Positions 8,088 through 17,667 of a DNA stretch of 39,780 nucleotides are shown here, in pieces. A model generated the notes under the pieces. It had not been told where the DNA came from and searched no databases. It saw only the letters and a list, made by a program, of their open reading frames with translations. The stretch is taken from contig DXXQ01000052.1 of assembly GCA_019416265.1 (NCBI GenBank), forward strand, positions 1 through 39,780, in the 5' to 3' direction. Every line of letters begins with the position of its first letter. Position 1 is the first letter of the stretch. The DNA comes from Clostridiales bacterium (GTDB lineage Bacteria; Bacillota; Clostridia; Lachnospirales; Lachnospiraceae). Position numbers and translations under genes: made by a program.

Positions 8088-9620
8088 CTATTTGCTGTCA
8101 AATCTCACTTTTAAATTTCTAAAAATGGCATCGGTCTTTTCTGCAAAGATTCCGATAAAGGTTCCTGTGAAGCTCATTCGGAAGGTTCCCTCTGTACAGA
8201 GTCCCGCTGTACGTCCCCGGCCGATACTTTGCTCCTCATTTCCTTCTGTAATGAAAGAAAATCTGTAAAACTGATCATCCGCTTTCAGCTTCAGCGTCAC
8301 GTTCCCGGCAGATACAGGAATTTTTTCAAGTACAGTATATGTTTCATGTATGCACTGCGCATAGCAAATATACTGCTGTCCATTTTCCTCTGTCGTGTAA
8401 ACGTCATAATGATATCCGTCATTGTAAAAGGCTGTGAGTCCCGCGCGGTTTCCGGCTCTTCCGTTCTCTCCTGACCAGACTGTCACCTCTGCTTCCGCTG
8501 TAAATTCTTCCTGGCGGATTCCTATCCATGCAGGACTTCCTTCCTCATTCAATGTCGCGTTATTTCCGCGAAGAAGCAGCTGTTTATTTTCTGTATCGCG
8601 CACATATTCTGACATATCCGGATTTCTCAGAAACGCATATTTCACGCTGAACTCCTCATCCTCAAAAGTATCCTCAAAAACAACTTCCGTCTCATCTTCT
8701 GCTTCTGCCGGAAGTTCCCCCTCCATCTCAAAATCAACGGTTCCGTCATTTCCAACTGTCAGCCAGCCGTCCTCCGTCCATGTGACAGGCGCCAGAAAAG
8801 TTTCTCTTCCCAGGTTATGGAGCATGAGATATCCATACTCCCCTTTTAACGGACGGATTCCGTGAAAGATCATCCACCAGTTCCCGTCAGCATCCTCCAC
8901 AAGATCGCCATGGCCCACACCCGCTAGGTCTCCCTTTTGATAATCTTTATGGGAAAGAATGGGATTGTGAGGACAGGCTTCATAAGGTCCATAAGGATTT
9001 CGGGAGCGCTGCAGGGTTTCCATGTGCCCGTACTCTGTTCCTCCCTCCGCAAGCATCAGATAGTAATATCCGCCTTTTTTATAAATATGGGGGCCTTCCG
9101 GACATCTGCCTCCGCAGCCATAATTAATTACTCGGCTTTCTGTAAGCTTTTCCCCTGTCATGGGATCCACTTCGCACATCTGGATTGTACTTGTACCATC
9201 TTCCAGATTTCCGGTTGTCGTATAGTAAACCTTTCCGTCCTCGTCAAAGAACAGGGAAGGATCGATTCCGCCCTGCTTCACCCAGCAAGGCTCTGACCAG
9301 CCCTCTTCCGGATTTCGGGTATGCACGATAAAGTTTCCTTTATCAGAAACATTTGTGACTGTCATATAAAACCAGCCTTCATGGTATCGGATGGTGGGCG
9401 CGTAAATACCGCCGGAAGCATGGCAGCCATCCAGCTTTACCTGCTCTTTACTTGTAAGGCAGTGTCCTACCGGCTCCCACTGCGCCAGATTTTTACTGTG
9501 AAAAAGAGGCACTCCCGGAAAAAATTCAAAGCTTGAATTTACCAGATAAAAGTTGTCCCCAGCTCTGCACACAGATGGATCCGGGTAAAATCCTCTGATC
9601 ACCGGATTTTTATATTTCAT
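8088..9620 (-). CDS. GH43 beta-xylosidase / alpha-L-arabinofuranosidase
   Basis: Inverting glycosidase of 510 aa, cytoplasmic (no signal peptide). A five-blade propeller occupies about 1-310 with the full catalytic triad visible: base Asp14 (RGFYPDPS), pKa modulator Asp120 (GGIDPSLFFD) and acid Glu175 (CPEGPHIY). A C-terminal beta-sandwich (about 325-510, starting EVVFEDTFED) is of the kind found in XynB-like members, where it contributes to the active-site wall. I choose the ATG at 9620 because AGGGAGG lies just upstream and the protein then starts directly with the blade motif MKYKNPVIRGFYPDPS; an upstream in-frame ATG at 9677 adds only an unlikely leader. It overlaps the GH3 stop by 11 nt. 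Xylose or arabinose is the likely product; the sequence does not decide which. Confidence 0.92.
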   Translation of the reverse strand: MKYKNPVIRGFYPDPSVCRAGDNFYLVNSSFEFFPGVPLFHSKNLAQWEPVGHCLTSKEQVKLDGCHASGGIYAPTIRYHEGWFYMTVTNVSDKGNFIVHTRNPEEGWSEPCWVKQGGIDPSLFFDEDGKVYYTTTGNLEDGTSTIQMCEVDPMTGEKLTESRVINYGCGGRCPEGPHIYKKGGYYYLMLAEGGTEYGHMETLQRSRNPYGPYEACPHNPILSHKDYQKGDLAGVGHGDLVEDADGNWWMIFHGIRPLKGEYGYLMLHNLGRETFLAPVTWTEDGWLTVGNDGTVDFEMEGELPAEAEDETEVVFEDTFEDEEFSVKYAFLRNPDMSEYVRDTENKQLLLRGNNATLNEEGSPAWIGIRQEEFTAEAEVTVWSGENGRAGNRAGLTAFYNDGYHYDVYTTEENGQQYICYAQCIHETYTVLEKIPVSAGNVTLKLKADDQFYRFSFITEGNEEQSIGRGRTAGLCTEGTFRMSFTGTFIGIFAEKTDAIFRNLKVRFDSK

Positions 9621-11685
9621 AAAAGACCTCCCTGGAGGATGTTCCAATTCGGATTGTTTTGTCCTCGCTGTAGTCATCCACTTTCACAGTGACACGTTTC
9701 GTCTCTCCCGGTGCAAGCTCTATTTTCTCAAAGCCTTTGAGTTCCTGGAAAGGCTGGTCCTCTTTTCTATTTTTCGGGGCAAGATAAATCTGTACTGTCT
9801 CTTTTCCCGCAAGATCGCCGATATTCGTAACGTCGCAGCTCACCAGAACCTCGTCGTTCTTTTTTTCCACACCTGGATTGCTGTATGCAAATTTTGTATA
9901 GGACAGTCCGTGTCCGAAGCAGAACTGCGGCTCCACCTCATAGGTATCGTTATAGCGATAACCTACGAAAACACCTTCTTTATAGTGGACGGATTTTCCT
10001 CCCGGAAATTCTCCCAGTGCATGCGCGGAACAATCCGTATGTTTTTTATAGAAGGTTTCCGGAAGCTTTCCGGAAGGGTTCACTGCACCAAACAGTGTCT
10101 CTGCAAGTGCTCTTCCGCCTTCCATTCCTGCATACCAGCTCCAGATAACCGTCGCTGCATCGGCAATCCATTCTCCCATTTCCACAGGACTGCCGCCCAC
10201 AAAGGAAATGACTGTATCCGGATTGATTTTCAGGAGTTCCCGAATCAGTTCATCCTGTTCATAAGGAAGCTTCATATCAGCCCTGTCATTTCCCTCACTG
10301 TCATGATCATGATTCAGACCGCCCACAAAAATAATGTTTTCATATTTTGCAGCGGCTTCCAGTGCTTCTTTGCGGAGCTTTTCCCGTTTTTCCTTCAGCT
10401 GTTCATCCAAATCTGCCTCTCTTGTTTTTCCGCCGCCGTCCTCAAGACTTGTCTCCTGCCAGTTTGCATCACTTTCCTGTGACTTTTCCTCACGGCAGTA
10501 GCCGGGCAGATAATCCACCTTTACATTTCCGCCAAGAAGAGTCTTGATTCCCATAAGAGGAGTAATCTCGTACAGCGCTTTTATTTCGGCGCTTCCGCCG
10601 CCGTTGGCATGGGTGCAGTTCGCGTTTTCACCGATCACAAGAAGCTTTTTCACTGCTTTGGGAGAAAGAGGCAGCACATTCTTCTCATTTTTCAGAAGAA
10701 CAACAGATTCTCTCGCCACGTTGAGTGCTTTTTCCCTGTGTTCCGGCGTATTGTAGGTTCCGGATTTACGCTGACCGTCCAGCATATGAAGACGCATCAT
10801 CAGCATAAGAATATGCGTTACTTTTTCATCGATGACAGACTGCGAAATCTCCCCTTTCTCCACTTTTTCCTTTAAAGGCTTTGCCATAAAGTAGTCTTCA
10901 AAATCATAGGTGACAGACATCTCAATATCCAGCTGAGAATTGGCGGCCTTCTCTGTGTCGTGTACCGCACCCCAGTCCGAAATGATGACTCCATCATATT
11001 CCCATTCTTTTCTGAGAATATCATTCAGAAGATACTCACTCTGGCAGCAATGCTCGCCGTGCAGAAGATTGTAGGCTCCCATGATCGTATAAACATCCGC
11101 TTTTTTTACTGCATCCTTAAATGCAGGAAGATAAATCTCCCTAAGCGCCTTCTCATCCACCTGAACATCCACCCATAGACGCTCTGTCTCCTGGTTGTTC
11201 GCTGCAAAATGCTTCACGCAGGCAGCCACATCCCAGTTCTGAACGCCTTTGATATATGGGACAGCCAGTTCCTTTGTAAGAAAGGGATCCTCGCTGAAAT
11301 ACTCAAAGTTTCTTCCGCAGAGCGGGCTTCTTTTTATATTCACACCCGGTCCGAGAATTACATCTTTTCCTCTTCCTCTGGCTTCCTCCCCAAGCACAGA
11401 GCCTGTATCAAAGGCAAGACTGCGGTTCCAGGTGGATGCCAGCGCACTGTTACAGGGAAGATAGGTTACATAGTCATCGGAATTCCCCACTGTCTGCCAG
11501 GATGCAGGAAAAAATTCCTGACGTACTCCCATAGGGCCGTCTGACATAGAGAGGGGAGGAATCCCCACTCTCTCTACTCCTCCGGTACGAAAAAGCTCCG
11601 CACCGTGTATCATACTTATTTTTTCATCTAAGGTCAGTTTCGCCGCCAGTTCTTCTGCCCGGCTGCGCAGTTCCTTATCTTTCAT
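9610..11685 (-). CDS. GH3 beta-glucosidase (exo-beta-glycosidase)
   Basis: Retaining exo-glycosidase of 691 aa with no signal peptide. The N-terminal barrel includes the nucleophile region GVIISDWGAVHD (Asp237) and the substrate-binding KHFAANNQE segment (about 158-167). The alpha/beta sandwich domain carries SEGNDR, whose Glu sits where the acid/base is found in beta-glucosidases of this family. A fibronectin-III-like domain ends the protein (about 615-691). The ATG at 11685 has AGGAGG ten bases upstream; an in-frame ATG at 11736 lacks support. Between an alpha-xylosidase and a GH43 enzyme, it would remove backbone glucose once xylose has been stripped. GH3 also includes beta-xylosidases, so the glucose preference is inferred. 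Confidence 0.91.
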   Translation of the reverse strand: MKDKELRSRAEELAAKLTLDEKISMIHGAELFRTGGVERVGIPPLSMSDGPMGVRQEFFPASWQTVGNSDDYVTYLPCNSALASTWNRSLAFDTGSVLGEEARGRGKDVILGPGVNIKRSPLCGRNFEYFSEDPFLTKELAVPYIKGVQNWDVAACVKHFAANNQETERLWVDVQVDEKALREIYLPAFKDAVKKADVYTIMGAYNLLHGEHCCQSEYLLNDILRKEWEYDGVIISDWGAVHDTEKAANSQLDIEMSVTYDFEDYFMAKPLKEKVEKGEISQSVIDEKVTHILMLMMRLHMLDGQRKSGTYNTPEHREKALNVARESVVLLKNEKNVLPLSPKAVKKLLVIGENANCTHANGGGSAEIKALYEITPLMGIKTLLGGNVKVDYLPGYCREEKSQESDANWQETSLEDGGGKTREADLDEQLKEKREKLRKEALEAAAKYENIIFVGGLNHDHDSEGNDRADMKLPYEQDELIRELLKINPDTVISFVGGSPVEMGEWIADAATVIWSWYAGMEGGRALAETLFGAVNPSGKLPETFYKKHTDCSAHALGEFPGGKSVHYKEGVFVGYRYNDTYEVEPQFCFGHGLSYTKFAYSNPGVEKKNDEVLVSCDVTNIGDLAGKETVQIYLAPKNRKEDQPFQELKGFEKIELAPGETKRVTVKVDDYSEDKTIRIGTSSREVFYEI

Positions 11686-11757
11686 TACTTTGTTCCTCCT
11701 GTCGAAATCCGGTGTTTTTCCCTCTGTCTGAAACACAAAAGTTTAAGCCTTCTCACT

Positions 11758-14082
11758 TTACATCAGGCAAACAGCTTCTCCGCCTTCGGAAAGAAGGATC
11801 ACAGTGTCTTTTTCTTCTGTTTTTGCCTCAGCCCCCTGAATCTGGCTGCACACTGTGTTTACAAGACGTACTCTGCATCCGCCTGCCCCATTTGCCTTAA
11901 CTGTAAGTGTATTTCCTTCCTTTACAGCCTTCAGAGTTAAAAGCTCTCCATTATTCTGATATACGGTAAATTCTGCGCTGTCTTTTATGTCAAAGACTTT
12001 AAATTCAACATTATCCTTAAATCCGTACTGTACATTTTCAAACGCAACTCCAGTCGGCACAATACTGTTTTCTCTCACCCACAGCGGAATGGAAAGATAG
12101 CTGTGCTTCTCCTCTCTCCAGCATCCGCCCTCTGCAGTCTCTCCTGTGAGATAATTTGTCCAGGTTCCTTCCGGAAGATAATAAACAGCAATTCCGTCCT
12201 CATTGAAGATCGGAGCTACAAGAAGACTGTCTCCAAGCATATACTGGCTGTCCAGATAGCGGCAATTTCTGTCGTTCTCAAATTCCAGAGGCATACTGCG
12301 CATCATCGGTATCCCTGTTCTGGAAGTATATACGGCACTGCTGTACAGATACGGGAGAAGACTGAGTTTCAGCTTTGTAAAGAAACGTACCACATCCACA
12401 GCTTCCTCATCGTAGATCCACGGCACACGGTAAGAGGTACTTCCGTGGAGACGGCTGTGTGTGGAAAGAAGTCCGAATGCACACCAGCGTTTGTAAACGT
12501 CCGGCGTGGACTGGCTCTCAAAACCTCCAATATCGTGGCTCCAGAATCCAAAACCGCTGCTTGTCAGGGACAGGCCGCCGCGCAGACTCTCTTCCATAGA
12601 TTCATAATCTGACCAGCAGTCGCCGCCCCAATGTACCGGGAACTTCTGACCGCCCACTGTTGCGGAGCGGGCAAATAAAACGGCTTCTTCTTTTCCGCGT
12701 TTCTTTTCCAATACCTCATATACCGCCTTATTGTAAAGGTAAGTATAATAATTATGCATTTTCTCGGCATTTGCACCATTATAATAAACAGCGTCTGTCG
12801 GGATTCTTTCACCAAAGTCCGTTTTAAAGCAGTCCACACCCATATCAAGAAGCTGCTCCAGTTTTTCCTGATACCATTTCGTTGCTTCCGGATTGGTAAA
12901 GTCTACGATAGCAAGCCCCGGCTGCCACATATCCCACTGCCATACGTCTCCATTGGGACGTTTCAGGAAATATCCTTTCTCCATTCCTTCTTCAAAAAGA
13001 ACAGATTCCTGTCCGATATAGGAGTTGATCCACACACAGATTTTGATTCCTTTTGCCTTGATGCGCTTCAGCATTCCTGCAGGGTCCGGGAAGACTCTCT
13101 CATCCCACACAAAGTCCGTCCAGTGGAACTCTCTCATCCAACAGCAGTCAAAGTGGAAAACACTGAGCGGGATTCCCCTCTCCAGCATTCCATCAATAAA
13201 ACTCATAACCGTTTTTTCGTCATAATCCGTAGTAAAGGATGTTGACAGCCACAGACCGAAGGTCCACTGCGCCGGAAGGGACGGTTTTCCTGTCAAATCT
13301 GTATAGCGCATCAACACTTCCTTCATAGACGGTCCGTTAATCAGGAAATAATCCAGATTTTCTCCTTTTACGCTGAAGCCAACCTTTGTCACCTGTTCTG
13401 TGGCAACCTCAAATTCCACCTTCTCCGGATGATTTACAAAAACGCCATATCCCCGGTTTGTAAGATAAAACGGAATATTCTTATAAGACTGTTCTGTACT
13501 TGTTCCGCCGTCCTCATTCCAGATTTCCACAGACTGTCCGTTCTTTACAAAAGGAGTGAAACGCTCCCCGAGACCATAGACAAGTTCACCCACAGACAAG
13601 CCTAACTGCTGACGCATATAAGCGTTGTCGCCCTTATCGTAGGCAAAACCTTTCCAGTCCGTTTTCATGTAGGATAAATCGCGCCATCCGCTCTTAGTGA
13701 GAAGTTCGCCCTCTCTTTCGTAACGCATGGACCAGTTTTCCGTGTCGATCACCAGACTTAAGCTTCCGCTTTTCACAATCAGAAGGTTTTCTTTTTCTTC
13801 CACCTCCATATGCCCCTGTCTGGGATATTCCAGTTCAAACTGCGGACCATCCGGGCGTACCCCCTTATGATGCCAGGTCTGTACCCGGATAATTTCCGAC
13901 ATCGGAGCAGTAATACGGATTGTCAGATTAATCCCTCCAAGCGTATCTCCCTTATGGTTGATTCTCCCCGTAGGCGCACAGAGGATCACTTCCTCTTCTT
14001 TTATTTTCTTTTCATATACATGCTGTGGTGTAAAGCATTCATATCCCTCTTTAAATAACCAGCATCCGTTATGGAATTTCAT
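11758..14082 (-). CDS. GH31 alpha-xylosidase, YicI/XylS type
   Basis: Retaining alpha-xylosidase of 774 aa, cytoplasmic. The signature KTDFGERIPTD gives nucleophile Asp422, and HWGGDCWSD gives acid/base Asp488. These sit six residues beyond Asp416 and Asp482 of E. coli YicI. With the same offset, the pentose-selecting residues Phe277, Cys307 and Lys414 of YicI correspond to Phe283, Cys313 and Lys420 here, while YicI Phe308 is replaced by Cys314. Domain order is N-terminal beta-sandwich (1 to about 250), barrel (about 265-600) and two C-terminal beta domains. GGAGG precedes the ATG at 14082. It heads the three-enzyme operon and is transcribed away from a sensor kinase pair. Isoprimeverose or xyloglucan oligosaccharides with an unsubstituted terminal xylose are the expected substrates. 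Confidence 0.94.
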   Translation of the reverse strand: MKFHNGCWLFKEGYECFTPQHVYEKKIKEEEVILCAPTGRINHKGDTLGGINLTIRITAPMSEIIRVQTWHHKGVRPDGPQFELEYPRQGHMEVEEKENLLIVKSGSLSLVIDTENWSMRYEREGELLTKSGWRDLSYMKTDWKGFAYDKGDNAYMRQQLGLSVGELVYGLGERFTPFVKNGQSVEIWNEDGGTSTEQSYKNIPFYLTNRGYGVFVNHPEKVEFEVATEQVTKVGFSVKGENLDYFLINGPSMKEVLMRYTDLTGKPSLPAQWTFGLWLSTSFTTDYDEKTVMSFIDGMLERGIPLSVFHFDCCWMREFHWTDFVWDERVFPDPAGMLKRIKAKGIKICVWINSYIGQESVLFEEGMEKGYFLKRPNGDVWQWDMWQPGLAIVDFTNPEATKWYQEKLEQLLDMGVDCFKTDFGERIPTDAVYYNGANAEKMHNYYTYLYNKAVYEVLEKKRGKEEAVLFARSATVGGQKFPVHWGGDCWSDYESMEESLRGGLSLTSSGFGFWSHDIGGFESQSTPDVYKRWCAFGLLSTHSRLHGSTSYRVPWIYDEEAVDVVRFFTKLKLSLLPYLYSSAVYTSRTGIPMMRSMPLEFENDRNCRYLDSQYMLGDSLLVAPIFNEDGIAVYYLPEGTWTNYLTGETAEGGCWREEKHSYLSIPLWVRENSIVPTGVAFENVQYGFKDNVEFKVFDIKDSAEFTVYQNNGELLTLKAVKEGNTLTVKANGAGGCRVRLVNTVCSQIQGAEAKTEEKDTVILLSEGGEAVCLM

Positions 14083-14137
14083 TCCTTATGTCCTCCTTTA
14101 TCTTTCCCTGTCTTTGATATCTTTTTTGATTAGTCTC

Positions 14138-14199
14138 ATTATAAAAAACTTCTCACCTTATTCCTACCTCATTTTTTGGAGCAAAAATACCCTCATTTT
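14138..14199 (-). promoter_or_regulatory. Promoter and putative operator of the GH31-GH3-GH43 operon
   Basis: On the minus strand a perfect -10 TATAAT (14138-14143) has no good -35 box at 17 bases (TAGGAA). Upstream are two direct copies of AAAATGAGG (plus-strand 14167-14175 and 14191-14199) whose starts are 24 bases apart. A weak -35 with tandem sites upstream is the layout expected of an activator-dependent promoter; the AraC-type regulator transcribed divergently (16096-17667) is the obvious candidate. No binding evidence is available from sequence alone. Confidence 0.5.
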
Positions 14200-14212
14200 C
14201 CGTGATTTCACA

Positions 14213-14241
14213 TTGCATATCCGCCCAAAGTGAATTAAACT
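14213..14241 (+). promoter_or_regulatory. Possible promoter of the second kinase/regulator pair
   Basis: TTGCAT (14213-14218) and TAAACT (14236-14241) are 17 bases apart, about 44 bases before the kinase ATG. Both boxes are imperfect; an overlapping TATATT at 14241 has poor spacing. It is the best candidate in the 202-nt divergent region. Confidence 0.4.
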
Positions 14242-14284
14242 ATATTGTGAAAAATCTACTGCGGAAATACATAAAGGAAAACAT

Positions 14285-16099
14285 ATGACATTGAAGAATT
14301 TTTATATAAAGCTTTTTACAAAACAGAATGTGGGAAAGCAGCTTCACCGGCTGTTTATTATCACGATTTTAATCCCCCTGCTTCTGGCAGGCTCTGTGAT
14401 CTTCCCTATTTTTTCAATACAGCTCTCTCACAAATATGAGAACCTGTGTGAGTCTAAGGCTAACCACGTTCGTTCCGTTCTTGTCTCCACAACCATTTAC
14501 CTGAGAGAAATTTATGAAAAGCTTTCCACAGATGAAACGCTGCGCCAGCTTCTTTCCTCAGATTATTCCTCAGCCAGAGAGGCAGAGCTCGCCTTTAATC
14601 AGTATACGGGCTTTACAGATACGCTGAAAACCACTACGACTCTTTCCTCTATCAGGCTCTACGCAGACGCGGCAGTTTTAAAGCATGAGACTCCTTTTTC
14701 CTATTATTATCCCATCACAGAAGAAGTAAAGTCTCTTCCCTGGTATCAGACCTCTTCCCATACCAGAAGCTGCTTCTGGCAGGCTGAATCAAGACCGGGT
14801 GCAAATGAGGTCGTGTACTGGGAGCTGAATTACTACTGCCGTATCCCGATTCCCAAGACCTCCTCCTATGCCGTCCTTGTCATGTCTGTGTCGGATAACT
14901 ATCTGCGCAGTCTGATCGGAGAGGATGAATATAATATTTATGTCTGTGCCAACGACGGTCCCGTATTTTTCAGTTCTGACAGAAAATACGGCGGAAAGCC
15001 TTTTCCCGTGGAAATTACAGATTCCACAGGAAAGCTGAAAAAAACAGGAAAGCTGTCTCTGTCCGGAAAAAATGCCATTGCTTCCATACAAACCCTGCGG
15101 CCTGCGGAAACTTCCGACTATCTTTATGTGGCAGTTTCCAACCCTAAAGCGCTCCCTGACATCCGTAATGTGACCTTCCTCTTTCTGCTGATCACAGCCT
15201 TTACTCTGTCAATATCCGCTCTGCTGATCTATCTCTTCTCCGAATATTTCAGTGCCCGGATACAGACTCTGCGTCTTGCCATGCATAAGGCTGCGCGAAA
15301 TGATTATGAAATCGTTAATTCTATTCAGGGAGACGATGAGCTAACCGCTGCTTTTCATGACCTGAAGCTTATGGTGCAAAAGCTGAAAAAAGATGAAGCC
15401 CGGATTTACGAGGCTCAGATTAAGGAACAGCAGCTCTCCAATCAGCAGCAGCAAATGGAGCTGAAGCTTCTTGCCAACCAGATCAATCCGCACTTTTTAT
15501 ACAATACGCTGGAAACCATCCGCATGAAAGCATTTGCAGAAGGCAACCGGGAGGTCGCCACTGCCATCAAGCTTCTGGGCAAATCCATGCGCTATGTGCT
15601 GAACAATACAAAAACCACTGCAACGACACTGGATAAAGAACTGGATTACATACAGGTCTACCTGGCCATCCAGAAAATGCGATTTGAAGAGAGACTCGAA
15701 TATTCTCTCACTGTTGATTCCGCTCTGGATACCAGGCAGTGTCTGATTCTTCCGCTTCTTATCCAGCCCATTGTCGAAAACGCGATTTCCCATGGTCTGG
15801 AGCCTACCGGAAGAGAGGGATTTATCTCCATTACCGTATACCGGGATAATGAATCTCTGATCGCAGAGGTCTTCGACAACGGTCAGGGACTGACAGAGGA
15901 GGAGCTCCTTGATGTAGTCTCCCATCTTGACACCCCGCGCCCGAATTCAGACCATGGAGTAGGGCTTTACAATATCAATAACCGTGTACATCTGTATTAC
16001 GGAAAACAGTACGGGCTCCGCTTCAGAAGCAGCCCCGGAGAGGGAACTCTTGCCATCCTGGAGATTCCACTATGTAATTTAACGGAGGAAACAAAATGA
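14285..16099 (+). CDS. YesM-type sensor histidine kinase, second system
   Basis: Membrane sensor kinase of 604 aa. The first membrane segment is at about 22-45, followed by an extracellular sensor of about 245 residues, a second membrane segment (about 295-318), HAMP, and a Gln-rich coiled coil (about 375-398). The kinase core has QINPHFLYNTLE with His403, N box VENAISHG, and DNGQGL / GVGLYNINNRV in the ATPase lobe. AAAGGAAA lies before the ATG. It is coupled to its regulator by an ATGA overlap and is divergent from the alpha-xylosidase operon, so it probably senses a product or substrate of that pathway. It is not a close duplicate of the kinase at 6017: the sensor domains share little by eye. 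Confidence 0.94.
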   Translation: MTLKNFYIKLFTKQNVGKQLHRLFIITILIPLLLAGSVIFPIFSIQLSHKYENLCESKANHVRSVLVSTTIYLREIYEKLSTDETLRQLLSSDYSSAREAELAFNQYTGFTDTLKTTTTLSSIRLYADAAVLKHETPFSYYYPITEEVKSLPWYQTSSHTRSCFWQAESRPGANEVVYWELNYYCRIPIPKTSSYAVLVMSVSDNYLRSLIGEDEYNIYVCANDGPVFFSSDRKYGGKPFPVEITDSTGKLKKTGKLSLSGKNAIASIQTLRPAETSDYLYVAVSNPKALPDIRNVTFLFLLITAFTLSISALLIYLFSEYFSARIQTLRLAMHKAARNDYEIVNSIQGDDELTAAFHDLKLMVQKLKKDEARIYEAQIKEQQLSNQQQQMELKLLANQINPHFLYNTLETIRMKAFAEGNREVATAIKLLGKSMRYVLNNTKTTATTLDKELDYIQVYLAIQKMRFEERLEYSLTVDSALDTRQCLILPLLIQPIVENAISHGLEPTGREGFISITVYRDNESLIAEVFDNGQGLTEEELLDVVSHLDTPRPNSDHGVGLYNINNRVHLYYGKQYGLRFRSSPGEGTLAILEIPLCNLTEETK

Positions 16100-17667
16100 A
16101 TGTACTAATCGCAGATGATGAACGTGTAGTTCTCGAAGGCCTGAAATATATCATAGACTGGGAAGCCCTTGGTTTTACAATCTGCCAGACTGCCATGAAC
16201 GGGGAAGACGCTCTGGAGAAAATCCTCAGCCTGAATCCGGATCTGGTTCTTCTTGACATCCGTATGCCCAAGAAAAACGGCATTGAAGTCGTTCAGGAAG
16301 CTGTAGAGCAGGGCTATACCGGAAAAATCATCATCCTCAGCGGTGTCTCAGACTTCAAACTGGCACAGACTGCCATGCGCTACGGAGTAGACTTCTATCT
16401 GACAAAGCCTATTGATGAGGATGAACTGGAGGAAGCTGTTTCCACCATCCACGACCTGATTGAAAAAGAAGCCCGGGAACATACCTCCTTCACCCAGTAC
16501 AGAGACAAAGCCAAGCAGAGCATTCTGGAAGAAATTCTTCTTGGTAAATGTGATTACCACACCCTTGATGTGGAGGATCTGCATCTGAATGCTAATATTT
16601 ATCAGGTAATCTCCTATGAAAATTATAATCAGGATTATTTTTTCCAGACCTGGAATTTTGCAGACTTGATCCGTGTTACAAATCAGGATAATAATTCTTT
16701 TGATGTGATCGAACTGGAGCGGCGTAAAATTATTTTATTAAAGGGTGATTTCGCAATCTCCCGGTTTGAAAATCTTCGGAAGCATTACCGTGTTGCTCCC
16801 CAGAAGGGTTCTCCCTTTGACTCCATTTTTATTGCCTGCGGGCAGAAGGTGTCCCGTATCAGTGACATTCATTTCTCCTACGAGGATGTGTGCCGTCTCC
16901 TGAACCGCCGCTTCTTCTGTGAGGAAAACCAGCACATTGTCAGCTATGAGGAACTTGCTCTTCCTCTGAACAGGCATCTGACCGCCATAACCAGGGAAAT
17001 GGCTCCGGACTATGCGGAGCGCTTCTCCAACTATATTCAGTCTCATAACCAGACACTGATCGCAGAGACCTTAAAAGAGCTTGGAGACAGCCTCCGGTAT
17101 GCAGATGCAGACATTACAGCAATTAAGCATCTCCTCATTGATATTTATATTCTCGTAAAGCAGAAAATCATGCAAATGCATACGGATAGTGATATCCCCT
17201 TCCTTGCAAATGCATCTGCCATTGATCTTCTGGAACGAAAATATTATCTTTTTGAGATTATCAAGTTCCTTGCAGAACAATTTGACCTGTGGACCAATTC
17301 CGTGGGATGTACCTCAGGCGAAAATGTGGTGGATGAAGTTCTCTACTACATCCACCACAATTACAGTGAAAATATGAAACTGGAAACCATTGCTCCCCTC
17401 TACGGCTATAACAGTTCGTATCTTGGTAAAATATTCAACAGAAAATTGGGAGTAAATTTCAATACCTATGTGGATCAGGTCCGTATTGAACAGGCCAAAC
17501 GCCTTCTTGAACAAAAGAACCTCAAAGTCTACGAAATTGCCCAGCAGATCGGATACAGCAATGTTGACTATTTCCATAAAAAATTCAAGAAATTTGTGGG
17601 AACCAGCCCTGCGGAGTACCGCAAAACTCTAACATCTGCCGACTCCAATCCGCAGCAGATTTTGTAA
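16096..17667 (+). CDS. YesN-type response regulator, long form, AraC HTH
   Basis: Response regulator of 523 aa. The receiver (about 1-120) has Asp7/Asp8, phospho-acceptor Asp54 (LVLLDIRMPKKNG) and Lys in FYLTKPID. A middle region of roughly 290 residues (about 125-415) has no motif I can name. The AraC helix-turn-helix pair occupies about 415-513 (YNSSYLGKIFNRKLG and YSNVDYFHKKFKKFVGTSP). It starts within the kinase stop codon (ATGA). Its last 83 bases, which encode the end of the second HTH and the C-terminal tail, overlap the end of the convergent esterase gene. It likely activates the alpha-xylosidase operon and possibly the GH42-GH29-esterase operon. Confidence 0.94.
   Translation: MNVLIADDERVVLEGLKYIIDWEALGFTICQTAMNGEDALEKILSLNPDLVLLDIRMPKKNGIEVVQEAVEQGYTGKIIILSGVSDFKLAQTAMRYGVDFYLTKPIDEDELEEAVSTIHDLIEKEAREHTSFTQYRDKAKQSILEEILLGKCDYHTLDVEDLHLNANIYQVISYENYNQDYFFQTWNFADLIRVTNQDNNSFDVIELERRKIILLKGDFAISRFENLRKHYRVAPQKGSPFDSIFIACGQKVSRISDIHFSYEDVCRLLNRRFFCEENQHIVSYEELALPLNRHLTAITREMAPDYAERFSNYIQSHNQTLIAETLKELGDSLRYADADITAIKHLLIDIYILVKQKIMQMHTDSDIPFLANASAIDLLERKYYLFEIIKFLAEQFDLWTNSVGCTSGENVVDEVLYYIHHNYSENMKLETIAPLYGYNSSYLGKIFNRKLGVNFNTYVDQVRIEQAKRLLEQKNLKVYEIAQQIGYSNVDYFHKKFKKFVGTSPAEYRKTLTSADSNPQQIL

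Noticed and set aside
11697..11736. Upstream ATG (11736) as start of the GH3 enzyme
   Set aside because: The ATG at 11685 has a consensus AGGAGG, and the extra N-terminal residues (MFQTEGKTPDFDRRNKV) match no part of the family.
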